A stretch of 52,859 nucleotides of DNA from a virus: the IMG/VR virus record IMGVR_UViG_3300027816_000137, positions 1 through 52,859 of that record. One strand, 5' to 3'. The notes under the pieces were generated by a model. The model had not been told where the DNA came from, searched no databases, and saw only the letters and a list, made by a program, of their open reading frames with translations. Made by a program: the position numbers and the translations under genes. How positions within the stretch are numbered: the first letter of the stretch is position 1; each line of letters begins with the position of its first letter. This document shows, in pieces, positions 18,597-26,757 of the stretch.

Positions 18597-19636
18597 CTAA
18601 AAAAGAAAAGTCTGCAATAATAACTGAGTATTGTAAGCAGTACAAAGAATTAAAAGACTATACGCTGGCCAAAAAGATTTACGAGGAAAACAGAAGCACA
18701 TTTGTGTCTATAGATTCAGTAAGAAGTGCTGTTAGAGCAAGAAGAGGACATAATGGAGATTTTAAAAGAGCTGCAACAGCTGATAAATCTCTATATACAG
18801 AGAAGACATACGATACAACCAACTACAAGCCGTTTAAGGAGGTAATAGAAACTGGTGCAAAGATATTAATATTTGATATTGAAACAGCTCCTATAAGGGC
18901 TAAGGTATGGGGTATATGGAATCAGAATATATCTATAGACCAGATAGAGAGCGATTGGTTTATCTTTACTTGGGCAGCTAAATGGCTGTTTGAGGATAAG
19001 GTTTACTCAGGATGCCTTACATCTAAGGAAGCTATAAAGCAGGATGACAAAAGAATACTTAAAGGGATATGGGAGCTGCTGAACGAAGCCGACATTGTTG
19101 TCGCTCACAACGGAGATAAGTTCGATATACCTAAGTTGAATACTAGGTTTTTGCTAGCAGGTATGGAACCGCCATTACCTTACCAATCAGTGGATACCCT
19201 TAAACATATTAAGAGGAACTTTGCATTTACGTCAAATAAACTGGAGTTCGTTAACAGGATGTTGGGGCTACCTAGGAAGTCTAAGCACGAAGGGTTCGAC
19301 CTGTGGAGCAAGTGCTATATTGGTGATAGTGAATCGCTTAAGAATATGCTTGACTACAATGTTAACGATGTTAGGATACTTGAAGAGACGTATCTTAGGC
19401 TGAGACCTTGGATTAAACCCCACCCGAATACGTCACTATTTATTTTGGATGAACACACATACAGATGTCCTACTTGTGGTAGTAAAGACCTTATAGAGCA
19501 GGGGAAGAAGTACTACACTACTGTAAATGCTTATAGTCAGTTCAGGTGTGGAAATTGTGGTGCTACAGGAAGGAAAAGAATTTCCGATATTGCAATAAAG
19601 CAGCGGAGGCATATCCTTTCAAGCAATCCAAAATAA
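18593..19636 (+). CDS. DEDD-family 3'-5' exonuclease with C-terminal zinc ribbon
   Basis: 347 residues. An RNase-H-like exonuclease domain starts near residue 90. Its motifs are Exo I IFDIETAP, Exo II IVVAHNGDKFDIPKL and Exo III YNVNDVRILEETY (Y..ND, the DEDDy type). The C-terminus carries CPTCG...CGNCG, a zinc ribbon, and a basic tail. The N-terminal ~80 residues are helical and Lys-rich. It belongs to the RNase_H_2/DNA-polymerase-B-exonuclease-like group often present in phages. Position among lysis genes rather than replication genes is odd. Could process RNA or DNA ends. Confidence 0.75.
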   Translation: MTKKEKSAIITEYCKQYKELKDYTLAKKIYEENRSTFVSIDSVRSAVRARRGHNGDFKRAATADKSLYTEKTYDTTNYKPFKEVIETGAKILIFDIETAPIRAKVWGIWNQNISIDQIESDWFIFTWAAKWLFEDKVYSGCLTSKEAIKQDDKRILKGIWELLNEADIVVAHNGDKFDIPKLNTRFLLAGMEPPLPYQSVDTLKHIKRNFAFTSNKLEFVNRMLGLPRKSKHEGFDLWSKCYIGDSESLKNMLDYNVNDVRILEETYLRLRPWIKPHPNTSLFILDEHTYRCPTCGSKDLIEQGKKYYTTVNAYSQFRCGNCGATGRKRISDIAIKQRRHILSSNPK

Positions 19637-19642
19637 TAGTAT

Positions 19643-19897
19643 ATGATAGACGAAAAAGAGATTATATCACCGATAGAGTATGGTGATAATGAATTATTGA
19701 ATATCATAGACAATCAGTTGATAGTTCTTTCTACCATTGCTGATATAGCTGATTCTGAATACAGAACGTATGACGATGAGATAATAGAGATGAATGTAGT
19801 TAAAAAGAATGCTTATAGGATTATACACGCTGCTCAGAAGAAGATTCAGAAGTACATTAAAACATACGAGTTTAACATAGAAAATAACGATGAGTAA
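19643..19897 (+). CDS. Hypothetical acidic small protein
   Basis: 84 residues, helical and acidic (LSTIADIADSEYRTYDDEII), with a Lys-rich helix (AYRIIHAAQKKIQKYIKTY). Overlaps the endolysin start by eight bases. Unrecognised. Confidence 0.5.
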   Translation: MIDEKEIISPIEYGDNELLNIIDNQLIVLSTIADIADSEYRTYDDEIIEMNVVKKNAYRIIHAAQKKIQKYIKTYEFNIENNDE

Positions 19898-20507
19898 TAT
19901 GTCATTAGGAATAGATAAGTTAAAAAGCAAGATGCCACCTGTTGCTTATGACAGATTAGTGGATTCATTGTCTAGGACAAAAAGCGTTACTAACAATTTT
20001 AGGTTAGCGCATTTCTTATCTCAGGTGGCTCACGAGTCAGGTAACTTTACAGTTCTATATGAGAACTTAAGGTACTCATCTAATAGGCTAAGGGTTATAT
20101 TTCCTAAGTACTTCCCAACAGTTCAGTTAGCTAATGAGTATGCTATGAAGCCGGAAAGAATTGCTAACAGAGTATATGCTAACAGGATGGGTAATGGTAA
20201 TGAGGCGAGTGGCGATGGATATAAATTCCGTGGGAGAGGATACTTACAGGTTACAGGAAGGTCTAATTACAAGTTATTCAGCGACTATATAGGGGAGGAT
20301 TGCGTAGAGAATCCTGACTTGGTAGCTACTAAGTATCCTATGGATAGTGCTATATGGTTCTTCGATAGAAATAAACTATGGAGCTTGTGCGATAAAGACG
20401 ACAACGCTAGTGTTTTAGCTGTTACTAAGAGGGTTAACGGAGGTACTAATGGTCTTGCTGACAGGCTTACTAAGTTCAGGTTCTTTATGAAGTATTTAAA
20501 CAGCTGA
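19890..20507 (+). CDS. GH19 chitinase-like endolysin
   Basis: 205 residues. The glycoside hydrolase 19 pattern is clear: LAHFLSQVAHESGNF holds the catalytic Glu near residue 50, followed by FRGRGYLQVTGRSNY and a DSAIWFF helix. Phage GH19 enzymes cut the peptidoglycan glycan chain. There is no signal peptide, so release needs a holin. ATG 19890 overlaps the upstream stop; ATG 19899 is an equally good start. Last gene of the rightward late operon. Confidence 0.88.
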   Translation: MSNMSLGIDKLKSKMPPVAYDRLVDSLSRTKSVTNNFRLAHFLSQVAHESGNFTVLYENLRYSSNRLRVIFPKYFPTVQLANEYAMKPERIANRVYANRMGNGNEASGDGYKFRGRGYLQVTGRSNYKLFSDYIGEDCVENPDLVATKYPMDSAIWFFDRNKLWSLCDKDDNASVLAVTKRVNGGTNGLADRLTKFRFFMKYLNS

Positions 20508-20526
20508 CTTCACTTTGTAGTCAACT

Positions 20527-20575
20527 GGTTACAATTTGTAACCGACTTGTTTAGACATTTGTTTAGACATTTTTG
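20527..20575. terminator. Convergent-transcription region: hairpin plus 12-base tandem repeat
   Basis: GGTTACAA-T-TTGTAACC (20527-20543) is a perfect palindrome. It is followed by two exact copies of TTGTTTAGACAT (20547-20558, 20559-20570) and a short T run. It sits between the converging endolysin and leftward gene ends, so a two-way terminator is likely, though the T-tract is weak. Confidence 0.45.
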
Positions 20576-20583
20576 TATTTATC

Positions 20584-20796
20584 TCACAGCTTTTTGTCTC
20601 TATTTTTTAATTGTTCTCTGTACCATTTAGCGCCATCCAAATATCCTTGCACATAAGGGTCAACAGAATCGTAGCTTATGGAACTATCTATTTCTTCATC
20701 TGATATTTCAGCTTTATTTTGTTGCTCTTTCCATTTTTGATGCCTTTCAATAACCTGTGCTTGTCTTTCGTATTCATTCCATTGTGCTGGTGTCAT
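20584..20796 (-). CDS. Hypothetical small protein, last leftward gene
   Basis: 70 residues, charged and helical, with Gln-rich start (MTPAQWNEYERQAQVIERHQ) and VDPYVQGYLDGAKWYREQ near the end. Small proteins of this type are common at the ends of phage early operons. Function unknown. Separated from the methyltransferase-like gene by about 210 bases with shared repeat elements. Confidence 0.5.
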   Translation of the reverse strand: MTPAQWNEYERQAQVIERHQKWKEQQNKAEISDEEIDSSISYDSVDPYVQGYLDGAKWYREQLKNRDKKL

Positions 20797-20817
20797 ATTT
20801 TATTTTTTATGTTTTTA

Positions 20818-20961
20818 AATATAACCGACTAAATTTTATCTATTTATCGGAAAGTTTCCGAAGTTAAGTGTATTTTTATCCATAAAGTAGTGGTTATTGT
20901 CAGTTATTTTCCATTATATGCTTTTCAGTATAATACTTCACCTATTCAACCATATTGGCAG
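20818..20961. repeat. Left set of short repeats flanking the methyltransferase-like gene
   Basis: This region holds AATATAACCGACT (20818-20830), a perfect inverted repeat CGGAAA-G-TTTCCG (20848-20860), a 25-base element starting TTATATGCTTTTCAG (20914-20938), and CATATTGGCAG (20951-20961). The first, third and fourth recur in the right-hand gap, in the same orientation but reverse order. Confidence 0.6.
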
Positions 20962-21006
20962 ATATTAGGCATTGCGCAAATAAGATAGTTATGTACAATT
21001 TAATTT

Positions 21007-21636
21007 TTAAAAAATTCCGCCCCACTGTACCGCAAAAGCATTAGCAGTACCTTCAAAAGTTTTAGACGCTAATCCGCTTCTTTCTTTGTGTGGTTTGGTT
21101 CTAATATCGTACATCCACTTTTCCATGCGTTTCACTGCGCCAGTCTTTTTATCAATCCATGTGTGGTATTCCATTTTAGGCTTTTGGTTAATTTGTGGTA
21201 CTAATTTGGGTAGTCCTTTCAGCCACAAACAAGTGCTTTTACTCGCTAAATCCCCAAAATGCCAAGGCTGTATAATTTGGTCAGGTTTTCTCCAAACCGT
21301 ACTCATTACCCCTATTGGATTTTCAATCGCTATCCTTTTGCATTTTGCGTTTGCTATTGCCATGAAAAAATTGATAGCATCTTCTTTTAATTTAATATCT
21401 TTTATCCCCTTTGAAAATGCCCATTGTCCGCTTGATGATAAATGAGTGCATGGTGGATGTGCAATTATTAAATCCCACCCTTTATTTATTACCTCAAAAA
21501 TATCGCACTGATAATGCCATTCAGGGTGTCCACCGCTACAAGGCAATAAATCACATGAAAACGCTTCGTGTCCTAATTTTCTAAATGCTTTTGTTGTTGC
21601 CTGACTTTCTTCACAGGCTATTAAAATTCTTGCCAT
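21007..21636 (-). CDS. C5-cytosine-methyltransferase-like protein
   Basis: 209 residues. LIACEESQATTKAFRKLGHE is a Rossmann-like SAM-binding start, SCDLLPC is an acidic strand end, and LIIAHPPCTHLSSSG holds a PPC motif (PPCT rather than the usual PPCQ). The segments IAIENPIGVM (ENP motif) and IQPWHFGDLASKSTCLWLKG complete the usual features of the small phage group often labelled DNA cytosine methyltransferase. It is short and lacks an obvious target-recognition domain, so activity and target are uncertain. It is flanked by repeated elements and an attC-like hairpin. Confidence 0.65.
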   Translation of the reverse strand: MARILIACEESQATTKAFRKLGHEAFSCDLLPCSGGHPEWHYQCDIFEVINKGWDLIIAHPPCTHLSSSGQWAFSKGIKDIKLKEDAINFFMAIANAKCKRIAIENPIGVMSTVWRKPDQIIQPWHFGDLASKSTCLWLKGLPKLVPQINQKPKMEYHTWIDKKTGAVKRMEKWMYDIRTKPHKERSGLASKTFEGTANAFAVQWGGIF

Positions 21637-21665
21637 CTATATTTTTTAAAAATTAAACTGATATA

Positions 21666-21714
21666 TAACAGCATATTGGCGGCATTAAAACGACTGCCAA
21701 TCTGCCAACCGTTA
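21666..21714. repeat. attC-like imperfect palindrome
   Basis: The site starts TAAC (21666-21669) and ends GTTA (21711-21714). Between them lies an imperfect stem: GCA-t-ATTGGCGG (21671-21682) pairs with the run from 21694 to 21705 with one mismatch, leaving an 11-base loop. Terminal AAC/GTT triplets around an imperfect palindrome are the layout of integron cassette sites. No integron integrase is in the window. Could also be a plain hairpin or terminator. Confidence 0.4.
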
Positions 21715-21728
21715 CCTGCTATTTTACT

Positions 21729-21799
21729 TTATATGCTTTTCAGTATAATACTTTACAGTATAATTACTTTATATCTTTTTGAATATAACCGACTGAATT
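21729..21799. repeat. Right set of short repeats flanking the methyltransferase-like gene
   Basis: Contains an exact second copy of the 25-base element (21729-21753), a partial third copy (CAGTATAATTACTTTATAT from 21756), and a second AATATAACCGACT (21782-21794). Its layout is the left gap in reverse order. Confidence 0.6.
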
Positions 21800-21836
21800 A
21801 GTTTATATTTTATCACGTAGAAGTACTTTTAGTACT

Positions 21837-22253
21837 TCAATCAGCATAGATATAAACCTCAAGTATATCATCTGACTTTGGTGCTAACCTTCTGTAGCTT
21901 GACTTTATCTTACCTATGAACTTGACGTTATCGTCCGGCACTATCCCATTACCTTTTATCAAGTCCAACAGCACCTTTAACCAGTACCCTGCTTTGTTGT
22001 CTAGGTCAAACGTATGCTTTGCAGAGTGGTAAACTATTTCTATGCTCAACGGATAGTTACTTGGATTAACCTGTTTTAAATTAGGCTTTAATTCGCTGAG
22101 AAGATATAGTTTACTCCACTCCACAAGTTTCTTTCTGACAGCCCAGTGAACACCACCATAAAACAAATTGTTCGTCAGGTAGTAAGATTTACTGCCAACA
22201 GTCATCTTGCTAGGCACATCAGGGTAATAAGCGTATAATAGTATTTCAGACAT
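21837..22253 (-). CDS. RusA-like Holliday-junction resolvase
   Basis: 138 residues. The segment FDLDNKAGYWLKVLLDLIKG followed by NGIVPDDNVKFI matches the RusA signature: D-x-D/N-N-x-x-K, a helix ending in D, then GI..DD. The C-terminal DDILEVYIY supplies the final acidic strand. RusA cuts four-way DNA junctions as a dimer. The N-terminal half is longer than that of E. coli RusA. Overlaps the next upstream gene by eight bases in the leftward operon. Confidence 0.7.
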   Translation of the reverse strand: MSEILLYAYYPDVPSKMTVGSKSYYLTNNLFYGGVHWAVRKKLVEWSKLYLLSELKPNLKQVNPSNYPLSIEIVYHSAKHTFDLDNKAGYWLKVLLDLIKGNGIVPDDNVKFIGKIKSSYRRLAPKSDDILEVYIYAD

Positions 22254-22599
22254 TTATAAGTGCGCTAAATGGTATTAGTATTAGTTTCGATGTCATATTA
22301 TCACCTCCAAGAGAATACCCTTTTGACTTATAGTACTTCCTAGATAACTCTTTAAGTCGCATAGTTTCAACAATTATGGTGCATTTGTTTGGAATATGAA
22401 ACACCCAGTGGTCTGCCTTAGTAACAGCTATGCCGGAAGGCTTACCTCTTGACTCGAACTCAACGGCTATATTCCCTGTGTTCTTAGTCATAAAGTCTGT
22501 CTTTACCTCTACCTTCTCGCACAACAGCATTTCTTTTACGCTATTCTCTCCCGATACCCCTGTTGCCAAGTCTAGGTCAAAGTCGCTTTTAAAATTCAT
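22246..22599 (-). CDS. PD-(D/E)XK-like nuclease-fold protein
   Basis: 117 residues from ATG 22599, chosen over a TTG nine bases upstream. Acidic FDLDLATGVSGE, then EKVEVKTDFM (E-V-K), NIAVEFESRGKPSGIAVTKA and DHWVF suggest a small restriction-endonuclease-like fold of the type found beside resolvases in phages. The family is recalled by pattern, and catalytic assignments are tentative. Overlaps genes on both sides. Confidence 0.5.
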   Translation of the reverse strand: MNFKSDFDLDLATGVSGENSVKEMLLCEKVEVKTDFMTKNTGNIAVEFESRGKPSGIAVTKADHWVFHIPNKCTIIVETMRLKELSRKYYKSKGYSLGGDNMTSKLILIPFSALINV

Positions 22600-22870
22600 T
22601 TTCTGCAAGTATTTTGTAGTAATAGTATTCAGCGTCGAATGACTTTTTATTCATTATTTCTTTTTCTATTTTACTTGTAAGGCGAGCCGATGACTCAGGT
22701 GCATACATCATACCTGTTAGGTGGTTACAGAAGCCTTCTATCTCCCAATTGGTTACTGTCTCATCACCTACCATATCAGGCTTTTGTATGGATATGTTTA
22801 CGCTATACACAGCATCGTCCATCTTGATTACCTGCACTAACCTTACAAAATCAGGTAGTCTCTTTGCCAT
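22589..22870 (-). CDS. Hypothetical protein
   Basis: 93 residues with an alternating beta pattern (VRLVQVIKMDDAVYSVNISI) and a helical Lys/Glu-rich C-terminus. No family recognised. Lies between the nuclease-like gene and a ribbon-helix-helix gene, with 11-base and 2-base junctions. Confidence 0.5.
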   Translation of the reverse strand: MAKRLPDFVRLVQVIKMDDAVYSVNISIQKPDMVGDETVTNWEIEGFCNHLTGMMYAPESSARLTSKIEKEIMNKKSFDAEYYYYKILAENEF

Positions 22871-22872
22871 AG

Positions 22873-23070
22873 TTACTGAGTTGAAGTTACATAAACAGGA
22901 ACTATGCTTTCTCTAACGTACTCTGATAATGTGATGTCTTTATCCTTGCAAGTGGATACTATTTTACTATACTCTTCTGTAGTTACTCTTACCGATATGG
23001 TTACAACAGATTTCTTTTGTGATGTACCTAATCGTTGTCTTGGGTCTTTTCTTTTCTTTCTGATTTTCAT
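22873..23070 (-). CDS. Ribbon-helix-helix DNA-binding protein
   Basis: 65 residues. A basic arm (MKIRKKRKDPRQR) precedes VTISVRVTTEEYSKIVSTC, then KDITLSEYVRESI. This is the strand-helix-helix pattern of MobC/CopG-type DNA-binding proteins. Likely a small repressor or nucleoprotein factor of the early region; target unknown. Confidence 0.6.
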   Translation of the reverse strand: MKIRKKRKDPRQRLGTSQKKSVVTISVRVTTEEYSKIVSTCKDKDITLSEYVRESIVPVYVTSTQ

Positions 23071-23080
23071 ATTACCTGTT

Positions 23081-23482
23081 TTAGTAGTTAAGATTCTGAA
23101 CCTCTGTCTTTAAGTAGGACAGAGTTGAGCGTATGCTTTCTATTTGATAATGGGACTCTTTAATCATCCCTTCTAGCGCCTTTGGGAATATGTTTATAAG
23201 CCCTACAGCATCCCTTACCAGGGCATCGAACTTCTTTGCAGGCATAGCGTCGTGGTCTACCTTCCTCATTTCTATAGCTACTGCTCTGTCTACAAGGAAG
23301 TCCAAGGATGCCTTTAGTCTGCTAGCCCAAGCGTTATACCCATTTAATACTTTAAGCCTTTCTATTAGTAAGTGAGGGTTAGAGTAGTCCACCTCTTGTA
23401 ACATCATTTGGCGGTACTCCTCATACTCAGCCATACATTCTTGTAGTTTCTTATTGAATGTTTCGTTTTCGAATTTGTACAT
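23081..23482 (-). CDS. Hypothetical helical protein
   Basis: 133 residues, almost entirely helical with heptad-like spacing (LLIERLKVLNGYNAWASRLK, DFLVDRAVAIEMRKVDHDAM). No known motif; may be a coiled-coil accessory factor of replication given its neighbours. Confidence 0.5.
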   Translation of the reverse strand: MYKFENETFNKKLQECMAEYEEYRQMMLQEVDYSNPHLLIERLKVLNGYNAWASRLKASLDFLVDRAVAIEMRKVDHDAMPAKKFDALVRDAVGLINIFPKALEGMIKESHYQIESIRSTLSYLKTEVQNLNY

Positions 23483-23494
23483 AATCTGTTTTTA

Positions 23495-23701
23495 TTATGG
23501 TCTTGAATCTAATTTACCGCAGTCGTATCCATCTTTCTGCCCGGTATTATAAGCATCAGATAGTTTGTTCTCAAACAGAGAACATATCTCTTTTGCGATT
23601 TGCTCTAGCTTATCGTTATCTATTGCGATATACCTTGGACTTCCAAATGTAATACTAATTTTGGAATGTTTTGTAATAATCTCTTTAATTTTTTCTTCCA
23701 T
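23495..23701 (-). CDS. Hypothetical small protein
   Basis: 68 residues with YIAIDNDKLEQIAKEICSLF and a C-terminal YNTGQKDGYDCG segment. Its leader (TTCACTTTTTAAACAGAAAA before ATG) resembles the shared early leader. It overlaps the upstream DnaA-like gene by 17 bases. Confidence 0.5.
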   Translation of the reverse strand: MEEKIKEIITKHSKISITFGSPRYIAIDNDKLEQIAKEICSLFENKLSDAYNTGQKDGYDCGKLDSRP

Positions 23702-24131
23702 TGTTTTTTCTGTTTAAAAAGTGAAAAATAGATGAGTGGCATTGATACCCTAGATACCTTTTGACTACGGATAGTTTTGATGATGGATGTTTTTCCCATA
23801 GGGTAAGGCAGAAGTCTCTTCTTGCTTCTATGTATTCGCTTTTCCTTTTCTCTCCATTATGATAGCAAGAATTAGGGCTGTTTGCTTTTAGCTGCTCGAT
23901 AGTTATTTGATGTTTCTGACAGATGTAACTAGCTACGTTTTCAATGTCAGCTTTTGTAACAGGCTCAAGTTTAACGTGCTGCTTTACAATAACTTCCTTT
24001 ATTATCGTTACAGGTTTAATGGACTGCTCGAATTGAGTAAGAAGAAGCATTATCCTTTTTTCATCGTAACTTTTCCACTCGTAGTCGTTAAAGTAATCCT
24101 TTAGCTCTTTTAAAAACTCCTTCTTAGTCAT
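23685..24131 (-). CDS. DnaA domain-IV-like DNA-binding protein (first copy)
   Basis: 148 residues. The C-terminal ~80 residues follow the layout of DnaA domain IV: ADIENVASYICQKHQITIEQ, then IEARRDFCLTLWEK, then VKRYLGYQCHSSIFHFLNR. The last segment mirrors the DnaA-box contact motif (GGRDHSTVLHA), with HSSI keeping the core. No AAA+ domain is present. It sits beside the primase-helicase, which suggests an origin-binding or helicase-loading role (inference). Confidence 0.6.
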   Translation of the reverse strand: MTKKEFLKELKDYFNDYEWKSYDEKRIMLLLTQFEQSIKPVTIIKEVIVKQHVKLEPVTKADIENVASYICQKHQITIEQLKANSPNSCYHNGEKRKSEYIEARRDFCLTLWEKHPSSKLSVVKRYLGYQCHSSIFHFLNRKNNGRKN

Positions 24132-24134
24132 ATA

Positions 24135-25937
24135 TTAGTAATCGTATTTAGGCAGAAAATCTCTGCTGAATGGAAGACAACCTTGCTCATCTACAAATTC
24201 AACAGCACCCTGCATTTTAAGTAATATAGGTTCTCCTTTTGGTGTAGGCTGACCGCCAGTATCCTTGTTCCTTACCTTGTCTACGCTGACCTCTGTAAAC
24301 ATCCAACGCTGATTGTCTTTAATCTTACGATGGAAAACAATGAAGTTGTGTACTTTGTTGTACAAGGCTACACCTCCCTCCACCATAGTAGCGTGAGGCA
24401 TCTTCTGATTGCCATCATTATCAAGCATACGCTGAGATTCAGTATTGGTATGAGCGCTTAGGAACAGCGTCACTTTAGTCCTGCTTGTAAATGCAAGCAT
24501 ATCGCTGTATGCCTCATAGTCGTATTGATACTTACTCTTAGCCATTGTTACGTTGGCTTTCAGAGAGTTATATGGGTCGATAAACACCCCTTTCAAAGAC
24601 TTACGATGAAGCAGAGATTCAGCAAAACCTAGTAACTCCTTGTACTCATACGTTTTATCATTCGTTATGATATAGAAATGGTCGTTGATGAATGTTAGAG
24701 CATACCTGAGCCAATGTTCCGGCACTTCTTTTATCTTCCTTCCGGTAAGGTACTCAATCATCTTCATCTTTACAGATGAGGGATTATTCTCCCCTGTATA
24801 AATCATCCAATTCCATCCGTGGTTGACAGCAGATACGAGCATAAACCAAAGTATTGTAGTCGTCTTACCTACGTTTGAATGCGCTACAAAGGCATAGAAC
24901 TCAGCTTCTTTCAGAACGAAATACTTGTCAAGCTCTTCATATCCGAATCCCTTTCCACTTGCTATTAGTCCTTGACGGAACTGCCTGATATACAGTTCAT
25001 CAGCACCTGTATCACTAAGGAAGTTTAGGTCATTTTCAGCTGATTCGATGTAGTTTAGTGCTTCGTTATACGAGTTCTCTGTTTCGTGTATCGGGGCCAT
25101 CATCCCATAGGTGATGCCATCACGTATTGTCTGCTTAGCAGATTCAGAGCTGTCAAGGTTCCGCTTAGATACTTCGTGAAAAAGTAAAGCTTCAGCTATC
25201 TCTTTTTCTACCTTCCCGGCTGAAACGTAACCTCCCATAAGAACAGATGCCTTGAGTAGTACGTTATGTTTATCTCCATCAGGAGCAAGCCTAATCATCT
25301 TAGCCGCTACGTCAAGCTTCTTGTAGTCTGTAAGACCTGAGCCGATTAGGGGGGTGTATTCGGCTCTTTCTAACTCCGGCTCATCTTCTACGTCATAGAA
25401 GGTGCTGCTGTAAGGATTGATGTAAATATCAGGGTCATAAGAGGCGTACAATACTCTCGATTCATTCTTAGAGGTAGTATCTAGGATTTTATACCTTCGT
25501 ATGATAGCATTGTAGTGCCTTCTATGGTTTCTACCATCGCCTATCTTAATTAATCCGTGACATCCTGTTCCGCTTGGAGATTTCCACAGCGCGTGGATAA
25601 ACTGGTCTTGCTTCAGCCCTTCTATAACTTCTTCTATATTGTCTATGTCATCTATGTCTATGGGTACGTAACTGCTATGCTTTGTGAGGCATTCGTCTTT
25701 ACGGCAAGTATCAGCGCCTTTATCGTTTTTTAACTTTAAGGTGAACTCTCCTGCGTATAGGATACAAGGAAGTTCTGACTTAAGTTCATTTATTTTGGAT
25801 GCGTCTGTACAGCTTCTGACTTTCTCAACCTTATCTTTCCACCTGCCATCTTTGATATACGACAACACCACGTCTAATGGTTGCAGCACAGGGTTGCAAG
25901 TGTCGGTTATATTTTTAAACAACGTTACATTAGGCAT
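24135..25937 (-). CDS. Primase-helicase (BT4734/VirE-like primase domain plus RecA-like helicase)
   Basis: 600 residues. The N-terminal ~170 residues match the BT4734-like/VirE N-terminal type: ELPCILYAGEFTLK, SSYVPIDIDDIDN, HALWKSPSGTGCHGLIKI. The acidic DIDD and the SPSGTG segment are the expected primase-core features. The C-terminal half is a RecA-like helicase with Walker A AHSNVGKTT (~residue 352) and Walker B GVFIDPYNSL (~residue 451). This would be the central replication enzyme. The leader holds GTTCACTCTC, a variant of the shared early leader. Confidence 0.8.
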   Translation of the reverse strand: MPNVTLFKNITDTCNPVLQPLDVVLSYIKDGRWKDKVEKVRSCTDASKINELKSELPCILYAGEFTLKLKNDKGADTCRKDECLTKHSSYVPIDIDDIDNIEEVIEGLKQDQFIHALWKSPSGTGCHGLIKIGDGRNHRRHYNAIIRRYKILDTTSKNESRVLYASYDPDIYINPYSSTFYDVEDEPELERAEYTPLIGSGLTDYKKLDVAAKMIRLAPDGDKHNVLLKASVLMGGYVSAGKVEKEIAEALLFHEVSKRNLDSSESAKQTIRDGITYGMMAPIHETENSYNEALNYIESAENDLNFLSDTGADELYIRQFRQGLIASGKGFGYEELDKYFVLKEAEFYAFVAHSNVGKTTTILWFMLVSAVNHGWNWMIYTGENNPSSVKMKMIEYLTGRKIKEVPEHWLRYALTFINDHFYIITNDKTYEYKELLGFAESLLHRKSLKGVFIDPYNSLKANVTMAKSKYQYDYEAYSDMLAFTSRTKVTLFLSAHTNTESQRMLDNDGNQKMPHATMVEGGVALYNKVHNFIVFHRKIKDNQRWMFTEVSVDKVRNKDTGGQPTPKGEPILLKMQGAVEFVDEQGCLPFSRDFLPKYDY

Positions 25938-25979
25938 AATCTACGCGTGAGAGTGAACAATTATTAATACAGATAGAAT

Positions 25980-26002
25980 AGCCCCCCGGAATGCGAGGGG
26001 CT
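25980..26002. terminator. GC hairpin between SSB-like and primase-helicase genes
   Basis: AGCCCC (25980-25985) pairs with GGGGCT (25997-26002) across an 11-base loop. A T-rich tail exists on the rightward side (TTTCTCGTTT), but only a weak one leftward. It may attenuate readthrough from the SSB-like gene into the primase-helicase. Confidence 0.5.
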
Positions 26003-26031
26003 TTCTCGTTTGCTTATGTTTGATGTAACTA

Positions 26032-26313
26032 CTAGAAGGGGAGGTCGTCGTTAGAGGCCGGAGCTTTTTGAGGCTGAGGCTTCGAGTAAGACTTCTGAGC
26101 TGCTTGCTTACCATCGCCACCTGGAACCCAGCTATCGAATACAGCGTACATCTTATCTCCAGATTTAGTATCTTTAATCTCGATGTTTACCCATCCTTCT
26201 TTATTCTTCTTGGATTTTAAATCTTCAATGAAGGCATCTGCCTTGATGGAAATCTTAGTACCATATTTACCTTTCTTTACGAACAGGTTGTTTGCGTAAT
26301 CTACTTTGTTCAT
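26032..26313 (-). CDS. Small SSB-like protein
   Basis: 93 residues. A compact beta domain (GTKISIKADAFIEDLKSKKN, WVNIEIKDTKSGDKMYAVFD) is followed by a flexible Gln/Pro/Ala linker and the acidic tip SNDDLPF. A disordered linker ending in DD-x-PF is the hallmark tail of single-strand-binding proteins, used to recruit partner enzymes. The OB fold itself is assumed rather than proven. Lies between the primase-helicase and a DnaA-like gene. Confidence 0.65.
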   Translation of the reverse strand: MNKVDYANNLFVKKGKYGTKISIKADAFIEDLKSKKNKEGWVNIEIKDTKSGDKMYAVFDSWVPGGDGKQAAQKSYSKPQPQKAPASNDDLPF

Positions 26314-26319
26314 TTTAGT

Positions 26320-26757
26320 TTATTTTAATGTTTGATAATATTCAATTAAGTCCATATAAATATCTACGGACTTCTTATCAGGGTACTTGCGATACAGATA
26401 ATTGTGAATCTTCCTTATAGCGTGGAGTATAGAAGTTCTGTTCTTTTGACCGTTCAATAGTTTGACAATACTCTCAATGTTTATCATTGATATAGATGTC
26501 ATCATATACCAGCACCAGTGCCTTGTCTCTACGTTTTTGCCGTTTCTTATATCGTTGTCAAGCGTTTCATATCCGACATTGAATACAGCGCAGCAAGCGT
26601 CTCTCCACTTGTTGTACTCTTGAACAACAAAGTCGTCATTCCTTGGCTTACGATATACAATGAAACCTTTTGATGTTAGTTGAGAAGTCCACTTGGTATC
26701 TGTCTTTGAATTGAGGTCGGACAGTATCTGTTCTATTAAAGCCCCTATTGGTGTCAT
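26320..26757 (-). CDS. DnaA domain-IV-like DNA-binding protein (second copy)
   Basis: 145 residues. FNVGYETLDNDIRNGKNVET, RHWCWYMMTSISMINIES and NGQKNRTSILHAIRKIHNYL follow the order of DnaA domain IV helices. NRTSILHAIRKI stands where DnaA has DHTTVLHACRKI. It differs clearly from the 23685-24131 protein, so the two are distant copies or separate acquisitions. No ATPase domain. A role in origin recognition or repression of host DnaA sites is inferred. Confidence 0.6.
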   Translation of the reverse strand: MTPIGALIEQILSDLNSKTDTKWTSQLTSKGFIVYRKPRNDDFVVQEYNKWRDACCAVFNVGYETLDNDIRNGKNVETRHWCWYMMTSISMINIESIVKLLNGQKNRTSILHAIRKIHNYLYRKYPDKKSVDIYMDLIEYYQTLK

